In this document: piece after piece, positions 18,712 through 28,400 of the stretch
Numbering within the stretch: the first letter of the stretch is position 1
Layout of the letters: each line of letters begins with the position of its first letter
Assembly: GCF_000020525.1 (NCBI RefSeq)
Contig: NC_011026.1
Location: 806,001 to 870,000, forward strand
Direction: 5' to 3'
Length of the DNA: 64,000 bases
DNA from: Chloroherpeton thalassium ATCC 35110
GTDB lineage: Bacteria > Bacteroidota > Chlorobiia > Chlorobiales > Chloroherpetonaceae
Translations under genes and position numbers: made by a program
The notes under the pieces: generated by a model
Told to the model about the DNA's origin: nothing
The model's database searches: none
What the model saw: the letters and a program-made list of their open reading frames with translations, nothing else

Positions 18712-20046
18712 TTGTTTAAAAAGATTCTCATTGCCAATCGCGGTGAAATAGCCATGCGCATTATTCGCACGTGCCGTGAGCTTGGCGTCAATACCGTTGC
18801 GGTGTACTCAACTGCCGATACCGAATCGCTTCACGTCAAATATGCGGACGAAGCCATTTGCATCGGCGCACCGTCAGGAAAAGACAGTTACTTAAACGTT
18901 TCGCGAATTATTGCCGCTGCCGAAATCACCAACGCCGACGCGATTCACCCCGGTTACGGATTTCTGGCTGAAAACGCAGACTTTGCTGAAGTTTGCCAAT
19001 CTTCTGGCATTAAATTTATTGGGCCTTCAGCGGAGATGATCCGCAAAATGGGGGACAAAATTACGGCCAAAGAAAGCATGAAAATTGCACAGGTGCCGGT
19101 TGTCCCTGGAAGCGATGGCCTGGTGGAAGATGTTTCAGAGGCAAAACGCTTAGCAGCCCAAATCGGACTGCCCGTAATCATTAAAGCCACAGCTGGCGGC
19201 GGCGGAAAAGGCATGAGAATCGTTCATAAAATGGATGATTTAGAGAAAGCGTTTGTCACGGCACAATCCGAAGCCGAAAAATCGTTTGGCAATAGCGGTG
19301 TCTACATTGAAAAGTTTGTTGAAGAGCCGCGTCACGTTGAAATTCAGGTGATGGGCGACCAATACGGCAATGTGTTTCACCTTGGCGAACGCGATTGCAC
19401 CGTTCAGCGCCGGCATCAAAAGCTCATCGAAGAATCGCCCTCGCCCGTCATGAATGAAGCGCTTCGCGACAAAATGGGCGACGCAGCGGTAAATGCGGCA
19501 AAAGCCATCCAATACGAAGGCGCCGGAACCGTGGAATTTCTGGTTGATAAGTACATGAATTTTTATTTCATGGAAATGAATACCCGCATTCAAGTGGAGC
19601 ATCCTGTCACTGAGGAAGTTTATGATGTGGATTTGATTCGCGACCAGATTTTAGTTGCTGCTGGCGAGACACTCGCAGAAAGATGCTACATTCGAAAAGG
19701 CCATTCCATTGAATGCCGAATTAATGCGGAAGATCCCGACTACGGATTTCGCCCAAGTCCGGGAGTTGTGCAAGTTTTTCACACACCGGGCGGCCATGGC
19801 GTAAGAGTTGAAACACACGCGTATGCCGGCTATAAAATTCCGCCGTACTACGATTCTATGATTGCAAAGCTGATTGTTCATGCAGCTGACCGCACGCAGG
19901 CAATAGAACGAATGGTTCGTGCTTTGGATGAATTTATCATTGAAGGCATTAAAACGACCATTCCATTCCACAAGCGCGTGATGCAATCGGAAGTTTTTAG
20001 AAGCGGCAATTTTGATACTTCGTTTTTGGAGAAAACAAAACTTTAG
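18712..20046 (+). CDS. accC: Biotin carboxylase subunit of acetyl-CoA carboxylase
   Basis: 444 residues, starting at a TTG ([20 protein letters not shown] follows). The ATP-grasp glycine loop is [14 protein letters not shown], and the active-site block includes [30 protein letters not shown] and the biotin carboxylase C-terminal domain from about 335. It carboxylates biotin on AccB using bicarbonate and ATP. The carboxyltransferase genes (accA, accD) are not in the window. The transcript ends at the hairpin 20118-20150. Confidence 0.97.
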   Translation: MFKKILIANRGEIAMRIIRTCRELGVNTVAVYSTADTESLHVKYADEAICIGAPSGKDSYLNVSRIIAAAEITNADAIHPGYGFLAENADFAEVCQSSGIKFIGPSAEMIRKMGDKITAKESMKIAQVPVVPGSDGLVEDVSEAKRLAAQIGLPVIIKATAGGGGKGMRIVHKMDDLEKAFVTAQSEAEKSFGNSGVYIEKFVEEPRHVEIQVMGDQYGNVFHLGERDCTVQRRHQKLIEESPSPVMNEALRDKMGDAAVNAAKAIQYEGAGTVEFLVDKYMNFYFMEMNTRIQVEHPVTEEVYDVDLIRDQILVAAGETLAERCYIRKGHSIECRINAEDPDYGFRPSPGVVQVFHTPGGHGVRVETHAYAGYKIPPYYDSMIAKLIVHAADRTQAIERMVRALDEFIIEGIKTTIPFHKRVMQSEVFRSGNFDTSFLEKTKL

Positions 20047-20117
20047 TTTCTCGTTTTTTCAAGGAAAAAAAACAGAGCGCGGCTCTTGTTTCTCAAGCAA
20101 ATTTTTACATTTTTCAA

Positions 20118-20150
20118 TAAAAAAGGGGCGTTCTATGAAGCCCCTTTTTT
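20118..20150. terminator. Bidirectional terminator between accC and aspS
   Basis: AAAAAAGGGGC and GCCCCTTTTTT pair around about ten bases. It lies between two convergent genes and has an A run on one side and a T run on the other. Confidence 0.88.
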
Positions 20151-20168
20151 CGTACTTGCTTCGTCTTT

Positions 20169-21983
20169 TTACTTCTCTTTTTTCGGCAAATTCAGAGAAA
20201 TATGTAGTTCTTTGAGCTGTTTCGGCGCGACTTCCGCAGGTGCACCCATCATCAAATCTTGGGCTTTTTGGTTCATTGGGAACGCAATCACCTCGCGGAT
20301 GTTCTGCTCATCGCGCAAAATCATGACCAAGCGATCCACGCCAGGAGCAATGCCTCCGTGCGGCGGTGCGCCATGCTTAAATGCGTTGAGCATGTGACCA
20401 AACGATCGCTCCACCTCTTCTTTGCCATAACCGGCAATTTCAAAGGCTTTGTACATGATTTCCGGTTTGTGGTTTCGAATCGCACCGCTTGAAAGCTCAA
20501 TGCCATTACAAACAATGTCGTATTGATAAGCGAGAATGTCCAACGGGTCTTTTTGTGTGAGCGCGTCCATGCCGCCTTGTGGCATCGAAAACGGATTGTG
20601 AGAAAAGTCTATCTTTTTTTCGTCCTCGTTGTACTCATACATTGGGAAATCCACAATCCAGCAAAAAGCCAGCTCATTTTTATCTATTGGATAAAGCGGT
20701 GCAAAATAATTGCGCATCGCACCCATAATTTTGCAAGTTTTTTCCCATGCGCCTGCGCCGAAAAAGACGACATCGCCTTGTTCCAAACCCAAGCGTTCTT
20801 TCAAGGCTTGCAATTCACCCTCTTTTAGGAATTTCAAAATGGGACCTTTCGGGCCTTCATTTTTGAATTGGATATACGCCAGTCCGGGAGAGCCGTGCTC
20901 TTTAGCGTGAGCTTCTGCCTTATCGTAAAACAGTCGTGATTCGTTGCCTTTGCCTTTCAACACAAGCGCCTTCACGCAGCGTCCAGGTTTGCAATTGCTG
21001 GAAAAAACCTTGAAATCAGAATCCACGAAAAAGTCGCTGAGATCTTGAATTTCAAGCGGCACACGCACATCGGGTTTGTCCGTGCCATATTTATCCATGG
21101 ATTCACGGAATGGAATGCGCGGAAACGGAAATTGGCGAATGCTTTTTTGGGTAAAAGTTTTTGTTAGGTGCTGAAACAGATTTTCAAGAATAACAAACAA
21201 ATCGTCTTGCGTGATAAACGACATTTCCATATCGAGCTGGTAGAATTCTCCTGGGCTGCGATCGGCGCGAGCGTCTTCATCGCGGAAGCACGGCGCAATT
21301 TGGAAATACTTATCGAAGCCGGCAACCATCAAAAGCTGTTTAAACTGCTGCGGCGCTTGAGGCAATGCGTAGAATTTTCCCGGATGCAAACGGCTTGGCA
21401 CCAAATAGTCGCGCGCACCTTCCGGCGAACTAACGGTCAAAATAGGCGTTTGAATTTCGTGAAATCCACCATCGATCAAAAAGCGGCGAATTTCGCTCGT
21501 CACTTTGCTTCTGAAAAGAATATTTTCGCGCAAATGCTCGCGGCGAAGATCTAAGAAGCGATATTTTAAACGAAGCTCTTCGGATGTATTGCCTTCATCA
21601 GCAATTTGGAATGGCACAGGTTCGGCGGAGCTTTCTATGGTTAGGCTTTCCACCACCACTTCAATTTCTCCCGTTGAAAGTGACGGATTCACGGTTTCAG
21701 GCGAGCGCATAATAACTTCGCCCACGATGGTGATAACCGATTCGACATGAAGATGCTCGGCAAGGGAAAAAATTTCTTCGCGCTCTGGCTGCAGCACAAG
21801 CTGGCAAACGCCCGTGTAATCGCGCAAATCGATAAAAATAAGCCCGCCATGATCACGAACGCGATGCACCCATCCCGAAAGCTTCACGCTGGTTTCAACT
21901 TCCGCTTTGGTGAGTTTTCCGCAAAAATGACTGCGATAAGGATTGCTATGGGTGTGAAGATGCTCTGAAGTCTCAGTTTCCAT
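20169..21983 (-). CDS. aspS: Aspartate--tRNA ligase, bacterial type
   Basis: 604 residues, the length of bacterial AspRS with an inserted GAD domain. The N-terminal OB anticodon-binding domain includes [20 protein letters not shown]. Class II motif 2 is [19 protein letters not shown]-like and motif 3 includes [24 protein letters not shown]. It charges tRNA-Asp. Whether it also misacylates tRNA-Asn cannot be decided by eye. It is transcribed alone, with its promoter in 21984-22163. Confidence 0.97.
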   Translation of the reverse strand: METETSEHLHTHSNPYRSHFCGKLTKAEVETSVKLSGWVHRVRDHGGLIFIDLRDYTGVCQLVLQPEREEIFSLAEHLHVESVITIVGEVIMRSPETVNPSLSTGEIEVVVESLTIESSAEPVPFQIADEGNTSEELRLKYRFLDLRREHLRENILFRSKVTSEIRRFLIDGGFHEIQTPILTVSSPEGARDYLVPSRLHPGKFYALPQAPQQFKQLLMVAGFDKYFQIAPCFRDEDARADRSPGEFYQLDMEMSFITQDDLFVILENLFQHLTKTFTQKSIRQFPFPRIPFRESMDKYGTDKPDVRVPLEIQDLSDFFVDSDFKVFSSNCKPGRCVKALVLKGKGNESRLFYDKAEAHAKEHGSPGLAYIQFKNEGPKGPILKFLKEGELQALKERLGLEQGDVVFFGAGAWEKTCKIMGAMRNYFAPLYPIDKNELAFCWIVDFPMYEYNEDEKKIDFSHNPFSMPQGGMDALTQKDPLDILAYQYDIVCNGIELSSGAIRNHKPEIMYKAFEIAGYGKEEVERSFGHMLNAFKHGAPPHGGIAPGVDRLVMILRDEQNIREVIAFPMNQKAQDLMMGAPAEVAPKQLKELHISLNLPKKEK

Positions 21984-22163
21984 TGGTTGTTCTTAATTCG
22001 TCAAAAAATATGAAATATGAATTTCGTGAGTTGCAAATCTTGGTCAAAAAATCTGCGAAAGGTAAAAGAAGTTGAAATATCGTAAATGCTGGCCATTTTT
22101 GAAAATCTTCTGATCAGCCAAGTATATGCGAGGCAGCTCAGGCGAGCACAGAAATCGCTTAGC

Positions 22164-23852
22164 TTATTTTTTTCCCAATCGGTTCCAGTATGGCAGGCCG
22201 ATCGCTGCGGTTAAAATCAAAATGGTCATTGCGCTGCACAGTTTTGGAAATAAATCGATGTGGCGAACATAAAAGCTTTTTTCCGATGAAAGCGCCAGCG
22301 GCTCGGTGGTTGAAAGCGCTTCCCACCAGGGAATTTCGCCGTAAGTTCTGCCGTATTTATCGATGAAAAACGAAATGCCCGTGTTTGCACAGCGAGCCAT
22401 TGCGCGGCGTGTTTCAATCGATCGGAGTCGCGCAAACGCGGCATGTTGGTACGGCCCGTAGGATTTGGAAAACCATCCGTCGTTTGTAATGACGGTTAAA
22501 AATTCAGCCCCACGCGCGGCGTATTCCGCCGTAAAGCCCGGATAGATTGATTCATAACAAATCAAACAGCTGACTCGAACCGAATCGCCAGCGCTGGTTT
22601 GAAACGAAAAGACTTTCATTTCATCGCCTTGCCCCCAGCTTGAAATGCCCGCCAACTCTACGGTTGCAAAGGAAAGAAAAGGAACATATTCCATGTAAGG
22701 CACGCGCTCGGCAAAAGGCACTAACTGGATTTTATGAAAAACTTCAGGCCAGTTTGTATCAGGCCGAACCAGCATCGCCGAGTTGAACGTGTCGTAATAT
22801 TGTTTTTTTCGCCGATCATATTTCGCTCCGGGTTTTCGCAGCGTGCTATCCGCATAAAAAACGGCATCGGAAAATCCCGTTAAAACAGGCGTACTCCATT
22901 TTTTGACAGCCGAAAAAAGTTTTTCTCTATAACGCGTTGCGTTTGGCAACAGAATAAAGTATGGAATGGTGGTTTCTGGCCAAACCAGCATGTCGGGTTT
23001 TTGCTCGGCCACAACTGAATCGCTCATCTCCAAATGACGCGTTAAAATTTCATGGCGCGTCATGGTTTCCCATTTGGCAAACGGATCGATGTTTGGCTGA
23101 ATAATTGATACGCGAACTTTCCGCTCCGCGCTGTTCTCATCAGCTTGCAAAAAAATCGCCGCTGAATACACAAGCGGGAGCAAAAGCATCGCGCCTCCGA
23201 TTTTGGCGGCATCTTTCAAAAAACCCGCACTTTTCCAATCGGATTCCCATTTTTCAAGCGCCATCACGAGCAACACATTGAAAAGAATCAGCCAAAAAGA
23301 AATTGCCCACGTGCCGAACAAATCCACATATTGTACCAACCAAAACAAATTGGCTTGCGAATTTCCCAAAGTGAGCCAACCAAAGGAAATATCCATGTCG
23401 AGATACAGCCATTCCCAAGCAGTCCAAATGAATGGCAACGCCCAAAGCGCCGTTTTCCAACCGAGCCGCTCTTTGAGAAAAAAGAAAACGAGCACTGGAA
23501 CGGTCATAAAAAAGGTTTGGGCAAAGTAGGTCAACACAGCGCCAAAAACCGTTGAGAGAGAAATCCACCAGACAGATGCCAAAACAAACAGGAACATGGA
23601 AATATAGGCCTGCCTAAAAGCTTCTCTGAACGAATGAAGTTCTTTGAGTTGCAAAAGTAGCGGGACAAGCCCAAACCAAGCGAGCAGCTCTAAATGAATG
23701 CCTGGATAGGAAGGAAAAGAAATGCCTAACAACAAACCAGAAAGAATGGCTGGTGCAAGACCAATCTTTTTATAGATACTTTTTTCTAATTGCAATGTTC
23801 TGTTTTTATGTTTGGTATAACTTCCAGAAACAGTTAAATTTGGCCAAGCCAA
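22164..23852 (-). CDS. lnt: Apolipoprotein N-acyltransferase
   Basis: 562 residues. About seven hydrophobic segments in the first 240 residues anchor it in the inner membrane, and the periplasmic part is a nitrilase-like hydrolase. The catalytic Glu is in WPETTIPYF, the Lys in FHKIQLVPFAERVPY and the Cys in CLICYESIYPGF. It adds the third acyl chain to lipoproteins such as those at 12586 and 57992. The start at 23852 gives about 27 polar residues before the first membrane segment, so a start nearer 23780 is also possible. It is not next to any Mg/Co efflux gene. Confidence 0.93.
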   Translation of the reverse strand: MAWPNLTVSGSYTKHKNRTLQLEKSIYKKIGLAPAILSGLLLGISFPSYPGIHLELLAWFGLVPLLLQLKELHSFREAFRQAYISMFLFVLASVWWISLSTVFGAVLTYFAQTFFMTVPVLVFFFLKERLGWKTALWALPFIWTAWEWLYLDMDISFGWLTLGNSQANLFWLVQYVDLFGTWAISFWLILFNVLLVMALEKWESDWKSAGFLKDAAKIGGAMLLLPLVYSAAIFLQADENSAERKVRVSIIQPNIDPFAKWETMTRHEILTRHLEMSDSVVAEQKPDMLVWPETTIPYFILLPNATRYREKLFSAVKKWSTPVLTGFSDAVFYADSTLRKPGAKYDRRKKQYYDTFNSAMLVRPDTNWPEVFHKIQLVPFAERVPYMEYVPFLSFATVELAGISSWGQGDEMKVFSFQTSAGDSVRVSCLICYESIYPGFTAEYAARGAEFLTVITNDGWFSKSYGPYQHAAFARLRSIETRRAMARCANTGISFFIDKYGRTYGEIPWWEALSTTEPLALSSEKSFYVRHIDLFPKLCSAMTILILTAAIGLPYWNRLGKK

Positions 23853-24160
23853 GCAGCTTTTTTTAACGATGTAGGTAACTCAGATTTGTAAATCGTCTGT
23901 ATCGACTATACATTGTTTGCAAAATAAGAAAAATGCTTTGGAAAAGTATTGGCTCGGTGATTAAGTTTCATTGGCAGGCAGGTTTTGTAATAAAAACTTA
24001 ATATATTTGTGTTTGCAAGCAAATGCTGCCGCGAGATTCTCACAAGGCCGGCTTGCATTTTAAAGTTTTCTGCACTGAGTAGGCTCAGGTGCAAGATCTT
24101 ACGGTCAAGCATCTGAAGCATAGAGTTTTCAACACTAATCTTTCTCGTAAAAGGCACTTT
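23853..24160. other. Divergent intergenic region lnt / fmoA
   Basis: About 310 bases that must hold the fmoA promoter. An AT-rich stretch near 23990-24015 contains TATATTTG, but the spacing to an upstream TTTG is shorter than the Bacteroidetes-type consensus, so I do not call a promoter. No gene or strong hairpin is visible. Confidence 0.4.
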
Positions 24161-24170
24161 AGAAAAGGAG
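24161..24170 (+). promoter_or_regulatory. Ribosome-binding site of fmoA
   Basis: AGAAAAGGAG eight bases before the ATG at 24179. It decides between that start and an in-frame ATG 90 bases upstream, whose extra residues do not belong to the family. Confidence 0.85.
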
Positions 24171-24178
24171 AATTAATT

Positions 24179-25291
24179 ATGGCTCTCTTCGGCTCAGCTG
24201 AATCTACAGTAGCCCGCGCTGATTATGAAATCATTCTCGAGGGCGGCACAAGCACGTGGGGCAAAGTGAAAGGACGTGCAAATATCAATGTACCTCCTGC
24301 AATTCCTTTGCTTCCAACAGATTGCAACATCAAGATTAAAGCAAAACCAATCGGCTCTTCAAACGATGTGGTTCGTTTTACTTGCATGATTGAGGCGGCG
24401 GTTGATAGCACAATCAAAAAGCTTTCCGTAGAAGCTGACATTGCAAATGAATCTTCCGATCGCCGCGTTTCCGTTGGTGAAGGCGTTGTGACCGTCGGCG
24501 ATTTCAGTCATGCGTTCGCTTTTGAAGGTTCTGTCGTAAACCTTGTTTACTACAAATCCGATGTGATTCGCCGCAATGTTCCGAATCCTCGTTACATACA
24601 AGGTCGCCAGTTCCATGACATTTTGATGAAAGTTCCGCTTGAAAACGATGACTTGATTCAAACATGGGAAGCCACTTTGCAAGCCGCACGCAGCGGTAGC
24701 GCAAACTTCAACTCATGGATTCGCGACTTCTGGTTCATCGGCCCGGCACAAACCACTTTGTATGAAGGCGGTCAATCAATTTCCAACATTGAAATTGCCA
24801 GCATCGGCACAGAAGGCGGCGGCTCCAATGGTGCTCCGCTTGGCGTAACCAACTGGCGTTTCTCACATGCAGCTTCCGGTATCATTGATTCTATCTCAAG
24901 ATGGACGGAACTTTTCCCTGTTGAGAAATTACTCAAACGCGAAGCTCAAATTGAAGGTGCTTTCCGTTCAGACTCACAAGGTATTGAAGTTAAAGTGGAT
25001 GGCGAATTGCCAGGCGTTTCTGTTGATGCTGGCGGTGGATTGCGCAGAGTTCTCAACCACCCGTTAGTTCCGTTGGTTCACCACGGTATGGTTGGTAAAT
25101 TGAACGACTTCAAGATCGATGCGCAGCTTACCGTTCAACTTCCAAAAGGTTATAAGCTTCGTTATGCTGCACCACAATACAAATCACAAAATGCTGAAAC
25201 CTACAAGTGGTTTGGTGGTACTTATGCAAAATGGGCTGAGCATGTCTGCAAAGGCGGCACCGGCCAATTCGACATTTTGTATGCTCAATAA
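24179..25291 (+). CDS. fmoA: Fenna-Matthews-Olson bacteriochlorophyll a protein
   Basis: 370 residues against about 366 in the classic proteins. It starts MALFGSAESTVARADYEI and continues TSTWGKVKGRANINVPPAI, IEAAVDSTIKKLSVEADIAN and LRRVLNHPLVPLVHHGMVGK, all strongly FMO-like; His residues in these segments are known chlorophyll ligands. The protein forms a trimer of beta-sheet bags enclosing bacteriochlorophyll a, and passes energy from the chlorosome baseplate to the type I reaction centre on the cytoplasmic membrane face. A good ribosome-binding site and a strong terminator frame a single-gene transcript. FMO occurs only in green sulfur bacteria and phototrophic Acidobacteria, so it is the main lineage clue. 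Confidence 0.98.
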   Translation: MALFGSAESTVARADYEIILEGGTSTWGKVKGRANINVPPAIPLLPTDCNIKIKAKPIGSSNDVVRFTCMIEAAVDSTIKKLSVEADIANESSDRRVSVGEGVVTVGDFSHAFAFEGSVVNLVYYKSDVIRRNVPNPRYIQGRQFHDILMKVPLENDDLIQTWEATLQAARSGSANFNSWIRDFWFIGPAQTTLYEGGQSISNIEIASIGTEGGGSNGAPLGVTNWRFSHAASGIIDSISRWTELFPVEKLLKREAQIEGAFRSDSQGIEVKVDGELPGVSVDAGGGLRRVLNHPLVPLVHHGMVGKLNDFKIDAQLTVQLPKGYKLRYAAPQYKSQNAETYKWFGGTYAKWAEHVCKGGTGQFDILYAQ

Positions 25292-25309
25292 GCAACACGA
25301 AATTCTGTT

Positions 25310-25342
25310 AAAAGCCCGACGATTTGTCGGGCTTTTTTTTTT
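25310..25342 (+). terminator. Rho-independent terminator of fmoA
   Basis: AAAGCCCGAC pairs with GTCGGGCTTT, followed by a long T run. It begins 18 bases after the fmoA stop. Confidence 0.93.
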
Positions 25343-25412
25343 GCTTCAGCGCTCCTTCCAATTTTAAGGAAGAACAAAAAACAACGCTTTAAATTAGGGC
25401 GCTCCTTCACAC

Positions 25413-25441
25413 AAAAAAACGGCCTCACAAAAAGGAGGCCG
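25413..25441 (-). terminator. Rho-independent terminator of glutamate synthase gene
   Basis: On the minus strand CGGCCTC and GAGGCCG pair around an eight-base loop, followed by seven T (plus-strand A run at 25413-25419). It lies 30 bases after the glutamate synthase stop. Confidence 0.85.
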
Positions 25442-25470
25442 CTTGATAAATTATTTACTTAAATTAAAAC

Positions 25471-28400
25471 CTAACTGTTCAGCTTTTTTACTTCAGAAAT
25501 TGGTAGATATTTCTTGAAGTTATTGCAAGCCGTTTCCCAGTGCATAAGAATGAACCGCGCGGTGTTGCTGTCAGTTTCTTTTAAATAATCTTCAAGAATG
25601 GACTTTAATTCGGCTGCGTCGTCCTCCGTTAGTGCCACGCCGGCAATGTATTCTTTGTTGATGCAATTTTCTTGATCGCTGTAAAGAAAGAGTTTGCCGC
25701 CGGTCATGCCCGCGCCGAGATTGTTTGAAACCTTCCCAAGAATGACGACCGTGCCATTTGTCATGTATTCGCAAGCGTGAAGCCCCGCACCCTCAACCAC
25801 CGCCGTTGCGCCGCTGTTGCGAACCGCGAAACGATCGCCCGCAAGCCCGTTCACATAAAGCGTGCCGCCAGTTGCGCCGTATAGCGCGCAGTTGCCGATA
25901 ATCGAGTTCTGCTCCGCCTTGAACGCCGCTTTCACATTTGGGCGAATCACCATTTTTCCGCCCGACATCGATTTGCAAACCGAGTCGTTGGCTTCACCGA
26001 AAAGCCGAATGTACATGCCCGGCACCATAAATACGCCAAAGCCTTGCCCTGCGCTTCCGGTAAAATCAATTTGAATCTGACCTTTAAACGGCGTTTCGGA
26101 CTTTGCGGCGCTTTCGTCCGATTTGCTGTATCGACTGCCCTTCATGGCGATTTCGCCAGCAAGCGTGGCTGGAATCGCACGATCAACGGATTTGATGTTG
26201 CATGCCAGTTTCGTGCGTCCATCTTTGGCAATCACGCTGCGCATTTTTTCCAAAATGGATTGATTGAGCGGGCTAATGCCTTCATAAAAAACGCTTTTCC
26301 CTGTGCCAGACTCCGGCGCCGAGCCGTTGAAGAAAAAGCTGAAATCCAGCTTGCGCTTGTTGATAAGCTCAAGATGACGCTCGTTTGAACAAAGTAAATC
26401 AGCTCGTCCGATGATTTCTTCAATGGACTTCACCCCCAGCGAGGCCAAATGCCGGCGGACATCTTCGGCCAAGATTTGCATTAAGCGAACGACATGCGTT
26501 TTCGTGCCTTTGTATTTTGCTTTAAACTTCGGGTCGTGTGTGGCGATGCCCGTCGGGCAGGTATTTTTTTCGCAAATTCGCGCCATAATGCAGCCTTGCG
26601 CCACGAGCAACAATTTGCCAAACTCGTATTCGTCCGCGCCCAAAACAGCCGCCACGATAATATCTTTTCCAGTGGAAAGCCCGCCGTCGACGCTCAGGCG
26701 AACGGTTTTGCGCAGTCCGTTTTCCACGAGTGCCCGATGCACTTTGACCAAGCCGATTTCCCATGGCAAACCGGCGTGCTTCATGGAAGTGAGCGTCGCC
26801 GCGCCCGTACCGCCGTCGCCGCCGCTGATATGAATGGAATCTGCACCGGCTTTTGCCACACCGACAGCAATCGTCCCAATGCCTTCGCCCGCCGTGAGTT
26901 TCACATTCACTCGCGCGGTCGGGTGAAGCTGCTTCAGTTCATAAATTAGTTCTTTTAAATCCTCGATGCTGTAAATGTCGTGCATCGGCGGCGGCGAAAT
27001 CAAATCTGTGCCGGGAAGTGCGTGCCGGGCGCGGGCAATCTCTTCGCCCACTTTCACGCTCATCAACTGCCCGCCTTCACCAGGTTTTGCACCTTGCGAA
27101 ATTTTGATTTGCAGTTCGTTTGCCGCGCGCAAATATTCCGCCGTCACGCCGAACCGCCCCGACGCAATTTGCTTCATCGTGGAAGTGACGCCTTCAGTAA
27201 AATAATATGGATTTTCGCCGCCCTCGCCGCTGTTGCTGCGACCGCCGATTTCCTTCATGGCCAAAATCAAATCGCGCTGCGATTCGGCGTTAATCGCGCC
27301 AAACGACATGCCGCCCGTGCCGAAGCGTTTCAAAATCGCCTCACGCGCTTCTACTTCATCAAGCGAAATCTTTTTTTCCGAAAAATGAAAATCAAACGCA
27401 TGGCGCAAACTAACGGGCTCAACCGCTTCGCCGAGCTTCAAATATTCTTGATAGGTTTCGCATTCAGGATCGGGCGTAAAAGCTTCGTCGCGCACCAGCT
27501 GATGCACCACTTTGGCGCGAGCGCTTGTCATGTAGTGTTTTTCTCCCTCAGCGCCTTTGTTATGTTCTTTATATTGGTAGGTCTTAAACAATTTCGGCTC
27601 GCCCGTGAGTTGTTCGGCGGCTTGCACGCGTTTCAGCACGTCTTCGGCCACGTCGTTGATTTCAACGCCGCCAATCACGCTGTTCAGGCCGGGAAAAAAG
27701 TCGCTGATAAGCCCTTGTCCAAGGCCAATCGCCGTGAAAAGCTTCGCGCTCTGATAACTTCTGAGAACCGAAATACCCATTTTCGCCATAATTTTCAGCA
27801 AGCCGGTTTCAAACGCTTTCAGCAAATTTTGCTCTTTTTCGTCGGCGGAAAGCCCTTCAAACTCAGGATGAGTTTCGTAGCGCGCAATTTCCAACGCGAG
27901 ATACGGGCAAACACACGCCGCGCCAAATCCGATAAGCGCCGCAAGATGATGCGTGTTGCGGACTTCGGCGGAATGCACCAAAATGGCGGCGTTCAGGCGC
28001 GTGCCGGCATTGTTCAGCGCGTTTACGACCGTGCGAAGCATCAAAAGGCTCGGAATCGGCGGGTTGTCGAAATCCGCGTTTTGATCGCTTAAAATAATAA
28101 TCGTTGTGCCTTTGGCGACCGCCGCCACGACTTCGCTTGCCACTTGATTGAGCCGCGCGCGGAAGCCGATTGCGCCTTCGTCGCGCTTGAAGGTCATGTC
28201 GAATTCCGTGGCGCAAATGCCGCCATAGCCGCATTCCACGTCTTTATACGTGCAAACATATTCCATTTGCGCAAGGCTCAGCACAGGGCTTTTGACTTCG
28301 ATTGCCGGCGGCGGCGGAATGAGTTCTTTTGGCGCAAAAATATTCGGGCGGCGGCCAAGCGTCGTGCGCAAATTGGTGACGCTGCGTTCGCGAATGTAGT

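Noticed and set aside
26980-28092. 370-residue plus-strand frame antisense to glutamate synthase
   Set aside because: It is a basic, motif-free translation caused by the GC-rich codon bias of the minus-strand gene.
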